Below are positions 57,311 to 64,000 of a stretch of 64,000 nt of DNA, one piece after another. A program made the translations under genes and the position numbers. A model generated the notes under the pieces. The model was given only the letters and a program-made list of their open reading frames with translations, was not told the DNA's origin and ran no database searches. The stretch comes from Zygnema cylindricum (lineage: Eukaryota > Streptophyta > Zygnematophyceae > Zygnematales > Zygnemataceae). The stretch is from positions 186,001-250,000 of the forward strand of contig JBBHKE010001006.1 in the NCBI GenBank assembly GCA_037447655.1. Reading direction: 5' to 3'. Numbering within the stretch: position 1 is the stretch's first letter; each line of letters begins with the position of its first letter.

Positions 57311-57885
57311 TCTCTCTCAAAGCCGCTCTCACACGAACACTGTTCAAACTCTAGAACAGTGTTGTTGACGCATAATATTTTCGCCTACACAAACCTGGAT
57401 AACATGTTGGATGGTTTTTTTAGCGACATTCTCTAGACCATCTTGATGACGCTAAACTGGTTTTCGCTATCTGCAAGGCATTAAATCCCTTTGCCTCACT
57501 TACTCATCTTTTGGTTCCACTACCCTCTTCGCCTTTTTTTATTCAGATTGAGCTGATGACGAGCTATCACGCCGTTCACTATTGGCTCGTGTTTTTGGGC
57601 AATGAATTGAAGGGTGCCATCCTCGACATGCTCTCGAAAATAGTGATATTGTATCTTGGTGCGTTTATGGTGAACTACATTTTTGATCAAGGCGAGGGCG
57701 CTTTAGAAGTCGCAAAAGATGAAAGTGGGAGTGGAAGGAGGAAAGCCGAGATTGGCAAAAAGAGAGCGTAACCAGACAGCCTCCTTGGCTGCATGGCAAG
57801 AATCCATATATTCGGCCTCAGTACTGGAGCAAGCGGTAGCGGTAGTAGGTTGTTTCGTGCAAGACAGGGATTGTGGTTTCTGCCG
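57311..57885. other. Possible further copia tail, no gene
   Basis: GAGCTGATGACGAGC and TATCATGCCGTTCAC-like text up to 57780 is protein-like in places (86-codon plus frame at 57511-57771) and may be RT/RNase H of the same dead element, but no catalytic motif was seen. Confidence 0.35.
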
Positions 57886-58466
57886 GCGGTACGGAAGAAT
57901 GTTTCGTTATGTGGAAGTTACACGACCGGTGAGGTCGCCCCTGGGATTTGTTACTACATTGTCGGTTCGTAGATTGTCGGTTAATTCATACGGTAAACTC
58001 GAATCGATGGCGACTTCTGCAGTTTTGAAACAATACATTCTGCCAAACAATACATTCTGCCGGCGGTACGGCAGGATGCTTTGTTAACGGCCTAATTTGG
58101 AAGTTACACGATCCCGTTACATGCCCGTTTCACAGGCATAGACCGTGCCCGTCCGTACATATTTATGGCTTGGATTGGTTGATTGACATCAGGATAAGTC
58201 CGTACGGTGGGCAAGTGTTCCGAAAGGGCCTACTTCTAAAAGGGTGGTCAACACATTTTTCGCCACTTTTGACGAACCGTTCCTACTTCGGAAGTTACCT
58301 AGTCGGTGAGCACAAAGTTTCCCGGTTGGTGCCCGTTACACTAGAATGGACCGTGTCCTGTTCACCGGCGTTAGGCATGCACACGAACAACGCGCGGACG
58401 GACAGACACCGCCTATTTAAAGGTTTTCAGATCGAAGACCAAAGGTCTATAATTTGTATAGAGATT
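57886..58466 (+). repeat. Repeat family R2, longest copy
   Basis: CTGCCGGCGGTACGG appears twice (57879 and 58058). GGAAGTTACACGA-like words recur three times. GTTACACTAGAATGGACCGT plus GTCCTGTTCA lies at 58334-58366, and CGCCTATTTAAAGGTTTTCA at 58411-58430. The latter parts parallel 27965-28146. It adjoins the 3' end of the dihydrouridine synthase gene. Confidence 0.65.
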
Positions 58467-58536
58467 ACATTTATTTGGGAGGGAGGGAAAGAGGGAGGGC
58501 GAGGGAGGGGAGGAGGGAGGGAGGGACATGTTTTAC

Positions 58537-59271
58537 CTGTTTTAGACGACGAGATTTCCCTTTTTCGTTAAGTTCCAAGTCCAAAGGTCCTTTTTCGGAT
58601 TCTTTTTGGTGCTCAAAAATGAGTGCTTTTAAAAACTGAGTCACAATTTCGGTGTCACGTCCCGCCTTGTATTCGACTCCGAGAAATTTTGCCTGACAAG
58701 AAATATATAAAATAATAACAATAATTATATATATATAAAAAAACAAAAAAAAACAAAGTTCCAAAAAAGTACAACGCATGAAAATTAAAAAAAAAAAAAA
58801 AATGTTCCAATACTAGTAAAAGTATTCCGACTAGAAAGTGAGGAATGAGTAGTGGAAAAAGAAAGAATGTAAGAGCAATTTTTACCCGAATTTTCCAAAA
58901 AATTAAGGGATCTTGAACGGCGCCCCGACCTGCCTCCAAAACTTTTAAAGCGTTAAACCAAAAACATAGAAACATTAAATTTATATATATATATATATGT
59001 ATTTTTTTATTTTATTTTTAATCAGCATAAAGCTAACATCAATATCAAATTCAAATACATATAATTAGAGTTTAGATTTTGTACCCACCAATATAGAAAT
59101 AATACATGAAGCCTAAATTTTCATAATAAACCTTACGGCTTTTTGTACCCACCCAAAAGAATAATGCCATAAAAAAACCTAAATTTCTACCCTAAATTGT
59201 GTAGAATTTATCCTCATCAAGACAGGAAAATAGCAACTATCCTGGATTTTTGTACCCACCAAAAGAGACAT

Positions 59272-59306
<35 letters not shown>

Positions 59307-59971
59307 GAGAGAGAGAGAGAGCATATATCATGATAATTAGTGTGGATTTTTTTACTCACCAATCATAATCGCGTCACAACCTGTCTCTTGTAATAACCTC
59401 TCGGCATCTTCTGGACTTGTCACATCACCATTTCCTACCTTTCAATTAAAAAACAACTCGTTTTCGTAAAAAAAAACTCTTCCCCCATACAGAAGATAAA
59501 AGGACAAAATCCCGAAAAAAAATCCCATAAAGAAGAACAAAAGGTGTTGTCAAAAATGATACACAAAACTATTTTCAAAACTCAAAAAACGAAGTTGTCA
59601 AATTATAAATTGTCAAAAGAAAGCATTGAAGTTGGTCTAAAACTAAAAACGTTACACCAAAAGGAAACAACAAAAAAACACAAAAAACAAAAACAAAAGC
59701 AAAAAAAGACGAAAAACAGAAAACAGAAAAAAACGGAAAATTGAAAAAAAATGGAAATCAGACGTACCACGGGAATTTTCAGTAGATTTTTGGCTTCTCT
59801 AATAAGTCCCCAATTTGCCCTTCCCTTATATCCCTCTATTTTAGTACGGGGGTGGACTGTCACGAATGCGGCGCCTCCCTCCTGCAAAATATTCCAGCCA
59901 ATTTCAAACATGGTGTATATGTATACATGTATATATGTATATATATGTTTATATGTATATATGCATATATG

Positions 59972-60024
<53 letters not shown>

Positions 60025-61974
60025 TTATATATTTATATATATACATGCACACACACAGATAGAGAGGGGGACGGGGAGGGGAAGGGGAAGAGGGGTAAGG
60101 GGAGGGAGAAGGAGAAGAAAAGGGAACGGGAAGGAGGGAGAGGGAGAGGGAGAGAAAGACGGAGAGGGAGAGGGAGACGGAGAGGAAGAGGAGAGGGAGA
60201 GGGACAGACTGAAAACAAAAAAATAAAATAAAAAACTTGAACTACTCTTTCACCTCTCTTATTTTTCTCTTTTTTTTTTTACTTTTCTGACTCTCCCTCT
60301 ACCCCCACCTGGGCCGCTAGAAGATTCTCTTTAAACAAAGAAGTGTCGAGGAACCTGCGGAGAAAAAAAAAACATGGCAAAAAAGAAAAGAAATAAAAGA
60401 AGAAGAGAGGAAATGAGAAAACTTTTACGCAGCTCATAAATACTTTGTTTGTTTGTTTGTTTGTTTTCTGGGGGTTTACATTTTCTCTATGAAAATTTTT
60501 AAGAGGCTTATTTAGTCACTGAATAGGAACCAAAGGCTGAGCCAATGGAGGCCACTTACATAGAGAGGGAGGAAAGAGAGATTCATGTATCCATGAAATA
60601 GTGATTAAGCCAGCGACCACAGAGAGAGAAAGGGGGAGGGAGGGGGGGAGAGAGAGCGGAGAGAGAGAGGGAGAGAGAGAGGGAAAAGAGAGAGAGAAAC
60701 CCTACATCTATCCATGAGAGGGTGCTTGGCATAGGCCTCAACCGAGAAAGAAAGAAAGAGAGAGAGAGAGAGATGTTTTCATGCATGCTTTACACAGTCC
60801 TACACAGTCCTAGAGCTATCGACCCTGCGATTGAGAGAAAGAAGGAGAGAAAAGGAGAGAGGGGACAAAAAGAGAAGAAAAGAGAGCACACGCGAAAGAG
60901 AGGGAAATCGAGGAGGCAGAGTAACAGAGAGTGTGAGAGAGAGAAAGAGAGAGATAGGAAGCAAGTAACTGAATCCTTAACAGAATGACCTACCCGCTGC
61001 GCATCTTCACAGTGACTGGGAAGCTGCCTTGTGCTGCCTCCACCATCGCCTTCACCGCCGCCTCGAGCTTCTCCGGCGTCCTCAGGAGACTGCGACTCTA
61101 CCCACTGTCGGTCAACTCCACTCAACATCATCCACTACAGTCACCATCGGTCAACTCCGGTCAACATCATCCACTACGGTCAACATCGGTCAACTCCAGT
61201 CAACACCATCCACTACGGTCAACATTGGTCAACTCCAGTCAACATCATCCACTATGGTCAACTCCAGTCAACTGGTTTTGCGTTGTTTCAAATTGAAGAG
61301 TTTGTTTTCTTGCCTATTGCTACGCGTTGATGAGCTGTCAGTCAATTCCAGTCAGCATCTGAGTTCACTCGAGTTGAGAAAAGTCAATTCGAGTCAAGAC
61401 TGGTCGATTAGAGTCAAGAGCGTTCGACTGAAATCAAGAGTAGTTAACTCGAGTCAAGTTGGGTCAACGTCAGTCAACATCGATCAACTTGGGTCAACAG
61501 AGGCAGTCAGATTATGTGAGGATGATAAGGTTCGACTTTTGAGCCACACATTGGAAGGGGGGGAGGGAGGGACGGGGGAGGGAGGAGGGGGGGAAGGAGG
61601 AAGGAGGGAGAGGGAGGGAAGGAGGAAGAGAAGGGCGAGAGAGGGAGAAGGAGGGCAAGGGAGGGAGAGGGAGAAGAGGAGGGAGAGGGAGGGAGGGAAG
61701 GAGGGAATAGCTTTATTGACCTCTTCATTGACCCCTTTATTTGTTCTTATATCATATTATATATTATATATTTATTTTTTACTAAAAAAAAAAAATACAT
61801 TATTATTTATCAAAACCTCGTTAGTGGCTTAAGGGACCCACTACCTTACCCTCCCCTCCCTCCTTCCCTTCCTTCCCCTTCCCCCCTGCCCTACATGTAT
61901 ACAAATACGAATATATATATAATACATATATATGCATATACACAAAGATATATATAGGGAGAGCGAGGGAGAGG

Positions 61975-62027
<53 letters not shown>

Positions 62028-62999
62028 TTTGATTGGACTCGTGCGGCTATTTTACTGACATTTCAGTGCGACATCTTTCCCTGTGAAAACAACATAAGCT
62101 ATTCTTTAATATAAGTCTTAATTTGTGAGAGTGAATGATTGCTGTGACAAATATTTTTTTTCAAAATAAAGCAGCTTTTTGTACAAAATAAATGAAAACA
62201 TGAAAAAAATGATCCACCAGTAAAAGGACGATTCCAAATGTCACTTCATTTCAAATATACACAACTCAACTTTCAAAAAAGCAAAACAAAAAAAGTTAAG
62301 TTTGTACTTCAACTCTATTTCACTCTACTTGCCACTATAATTACGCTAACACCACTTTTGAAATATGGACGACAACTTCTAAACAAGCCTTAGCACATTA
62401 AATTCAAATCAACTTCTTTGAAAGTTTATTGGCAATGTGATTGTAGCCCAATGAAATTTGTACAGCATGTTACATGAGTTGGGAAGGAAAACCCTTAGGT
62501 TTTAATTTATCACCAAAATTAAGAGTGGTCAGTATCACATCGGTTCTTCAGAACATGGAGTAATATCCTCATTAATAGTGGTAGACATTTTTTTCTTTTT
62601 CGGGTTTTCCACATTGTTTCACGAGGCATCGAAACACATTTCAACACTCACTTCCCCTTCACACTTCATAAAAAAATTTGATTGGTCAATTCTTACTCAT
62701 ATGTACACCTTGATGTTTACTTGAACAAAGAAACTTAAGTTGATTTTTAACAACAGAATCTTACGAGCAATTAGACCTTGTAAGACATTTGAAAAAGAGC
62801 GGTACATTCTTACAAATATTTCCACCTTAGTGTTTTATTTCCAAAAAGAAAGGGGTTTTTGGAAGCACCTCGATCCCGCCCCTTTTCCTGTGACGGTATT
62901 TGCTGGACATCCACAATTGAGGTCCACTCGAGGAGCCCCTTTTACTTTTCCCAAAATATGGGTCACTCGAGCACACATTTCGGGATTCGACCCCATTAT
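58537..62999 (-). CDS. tRNA-dihydrouridine synthase, DusB-like (7 exons, both ends incomplete)
   Basis: Dus enzymes use FMN and NADPH to reduce uridine in tRNA D-loops. Minus-strand exons: 62999-62869, 61089-60994, 60354-60309, 59881-59768, 59438-59360, 58929-58886, 58692-58537; phases agree over 222 codons. Motifs in order: G-S-N-P-E, DLNCGCPANTVTGKGAGS with the catalytic Cys, SLLRTPEKLEAAV, FPVTVKMRSG with the FMN-site Lys, FVTVHPRTKIEGYKGRANW with the conserved His, VVGNGDVTSPEDA, GCDAIMIGRGAVQDP, then a charged C-terminal helix. The GAGS---L-TPE pattern is of the DusB/bacterial sort, so a plastid or mitochondrial location is possible. Exons for the N-terminal barrel strands (right of 62999) and any exon after the donor at 58536 were not found. 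Reading on without splicing gives a low-complexity tail ending at 58471. Introns are loaded with GA repeats. Confidence 0.9.
59278..59322 (+). repeat. (GA)n microsatellite in a Dus intron
   Basis: GAGAGAGAGAGAGAGAGAGA with one GTGA interruption; CT on the coding strand. Confidence 0.95.
59925..60230 (+). repeat. TATG/(GT)n/(TA)n and GGGAGA repeat cluster in a Dus intron
   Basis: TATATGTATATATG units, then (GT)n at 59980-60008, (TA)n, and finally GGGGAGGGGAAGGGGAAG / GAGGGAGAGG purine repeats to 60210. These are purine on plus, pyrimidine on the coding strand. Confidence 0.9.
60556..60960 (+). repeat. GA-rich repeats in a Dus intron with a duplicated unit
   Basis: AGAGAGGGAG and AAAGAAAGAGAG runs, plus two copies of a TTCATGTATCCATGA / CTACATCTATCCATGAGA-like unit at about 60580-60720. 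Ends about 35 bp before the exon at 60994. Confidence 0.8.
61105..61505 (+). repeat. 39-bp minisatellite and degenerate GTCAAC array in a Dus intron
   Basis: Four copies of a 39-bp unit (CATCATCCACTACGGTCAAC, then ATCGGTCAACTCC-GTCAA) at 61110-61280. A looser array of AGTCAA/GTCAAC words follows to 61505. On the coding strand each is TTGAC, the W-box core bound by WRKY factors; more than twenty are present. Open frames across it (up to 267 codons) are artefacts. Confidence 0.9.
61552..61712 (+). repeat. GGGAG repeat in a Dus intron
   Basis: About 160 bp of GGAGGGAGGGAC/GGAAGGAGGAAG, purine on plus. Confidence 0.9.
61960..62026 (+). repeat. (GA)n microsatellite
   Basis: GAGAGAGAGA for about 45 bp after GAGCGAGGGAGAGGGG; next to TATATA words at 61905-61960. 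Confidence 0.95.
62027..62868. other. Dus intron, right part
   Basis: AT-rich sequence between the 61089 and 62869 exons with no repeat block or alternative exon recognised. It is the longest intron of the gene (about 1.8 kb in all). Confidence 0.6.
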
Positions 63000-63103
63000 C
63001 TGTTTTTTAGGAGGACATAAATTGGACCTTGTCAAAGTTAAGCTTTTGAAAACAATCAAGGAAGAAAGATGTGTATCGAGAGTTCATAGCATTTCTTATA
63101 AAG

Positions 63104-63138
<35 letters not shown>
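63104..63138 (+). repeat. (AT)n microsatellite
   Basis: ATATATATATATATATATAT, about 35 bp, in the expected Dus intron right of exon 62999. Confidence 0.95.
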
Positions 63139-63140
<2 letters not shown>

Positions 63141-63544
63141 TATTGGATAAGTTGAAAGGAACAAGTACCAAGGTTTAGAAGAAACTCCCTAATGGCAACA
63201 TAACAATTAACATTGTACAAAATCAGTGCACCACACTTATTAGGGTAGTTTGTTTTGTTTACTTTTTCCTTTCCACTACTTTTCAACCATGATTTATCTC
63301 TCCAACAAACAAAACAAAGTCCATAATAATTTCAAACGGAAATTACGATTATGGGGGTAACCACTGGTGGTTCCATCCAAATATAACTCTGAAATTGTCT
63401 CCAATTTCAACATTGAAGACATTGACCTAAAATTTGAACTATAAATAAGGACATTGATATAATAAATTAGACAATTGTGTAGGATATTGAACGATAATTT
63501 AACAATTATTGCGGACATTGAACATTAGACAAAAGCAAGAACAC
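63139..63544. other. No gene seen; expected to be Dus intron
   Basis: AT-rich. The exons for the Dus N-terminal part should lie on the minus strand in this direction but no FMN-barrel start motif is readable up to the window edge. Confidence 0.4.
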
Positions 63545-63747
63545 TACACCGCTCATCGTTATTAGCGTTAAAGATTTATTAGTGTTAATGCGAAATTAGA
63601 ATTAACAATACTAATTTTGTGCAAGGAGACGTGGCAAATTGTAGTCCTCGTCCTTAAATAATGTTGTTAACTCTATTTTGTGATTTTTGGTTAAAAAAAG
63701 TCGAGGCCGAATTAGTGTTATTAACACTAATAACGATTAGCATTGTA
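63545..63747 (+). mobile_element. MITE family M4, second copy
   Basis: A 203-bp element from TACACCGCTCATCGTTATTA to TAACGATTAGCATTGTA, sharing AACACTAATTTTGTGCAAGG-type interior with the 33572-33774 copy in inverse. Same length as that copy. Confidence 0.8.
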
Positions 63748-64000
63748 GTCATTTCTATGAAGATAATAACAAGACACCATACAATATTAAAACTCAAAAA
63801 TCATGTTTTTAAACAAAAGGCTTTGAAAGTTTCATACATAAAGAATCAAATTAAAGTTGGAAGTATCCAAAAGTCCAAAAAAATTCACAAGTTTGGGACA
63901 TTGCAGCATGAACCCTAACAAAAAAACCTATTAAAACCCTAAATGCCAGAATCTACAAAAACTTATCCACGCCTAAAAATTGACTATTCCAAAACACGGC
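63748..64000. other. Right edge, no gene seen
   Basis: A-rich sequence ending with AACCCTAA-type words (63910-63945). Nothing else recognised. Confidence 0.4.

Noticed and set aside
61029-61832. 267-codon frame across the 39-bp minisatellite
   Set aside because: The repeat length is a multiple of three, so it stays open; it crosses a real exon antisense and ends in low-complexity purine repeat.

Overview
The window is nuclear DNA from a eukaryote: genes are split into many short exons with GT-AG introns, intergenic DNA is AT-rich and full of decayed transposons, and there is a Pol II-type U1 snRNA gene. The green lineage (Viridiplantae) is the best fit. The WD40/BCAS3 protein resembles plant ATG18f/g/h through its WD40 and BCAS3 segments. 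The multicopper oxidase resembles the plant LPR1 group. The U1 gene has an upstream-element-like and TATA-like arrangement of the plant snRNA kind. The heavy low-complexity load and the haloperoxidase would suit a streptophyte alga, but I cannot name the organism and that part is inference.

Layout. 1-4.8 kb: transposon debris (repeat R1, a Ty3/gypsy RT relic, a hAT-type MITE). 4.86-10.28 kb (+): a vanadium haloperoxidase/PAP2 gene in nine exons with a complete vanadate site. 10.6-12.3 kb: a 1.7-kb pure-pyrimidine tract. 12.96-14.39 kb (+): a broken Ty1/copia pol ending at a 10-N gap, followed by the last exon of a thioredoxin-fold protein (15.14-15.28 kb). 16-31 kb: repeats only, namely TA-flanked MITEs, a (CCCTCT)n block, three copies of one hAT-type MITE plus a second hAT-type family (target-site duplications visible), a non-LTR RT relic (22.4-24.2 kb, -) and telomere-like repeats. 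31.59-42.74 kb (+): the ATG18/BCAS3 gene in ten exons. 44.6-45.8 kb: microsatellites. 46.47-49.74 kb (-): C-terminal half of the LPR1-like multicopper oxidase. 50.91-51.07 kb (+): U1 snRNA. 51.83-51.98 kb (-): a lone terminal exon. 53.3-57.3 kb: two copia relics arranged as an inverted pair. 58.5-63.0 kb (-): seven exons of a DusB-like tRNA-dihydrouridine synthase whose 5' end lies beyond the right edge or is unresolved.

The genes do not form a pathway; they are independent eukaryotic loci. The most unusual shared property is structural. At several exon-intron junctions (haloperoxidase introns 2 and 4, ATG18 introns 1 and 7) the splice junction itself, with flanking exon and intron sequence, has been tandemly copied two to four times, leaving rows of degenerate decoy splice sites. 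I regard this as the best candidate for something not described before. Splice coordinates are my own reading (frame continuity plus family similarity), without transcript evidence.
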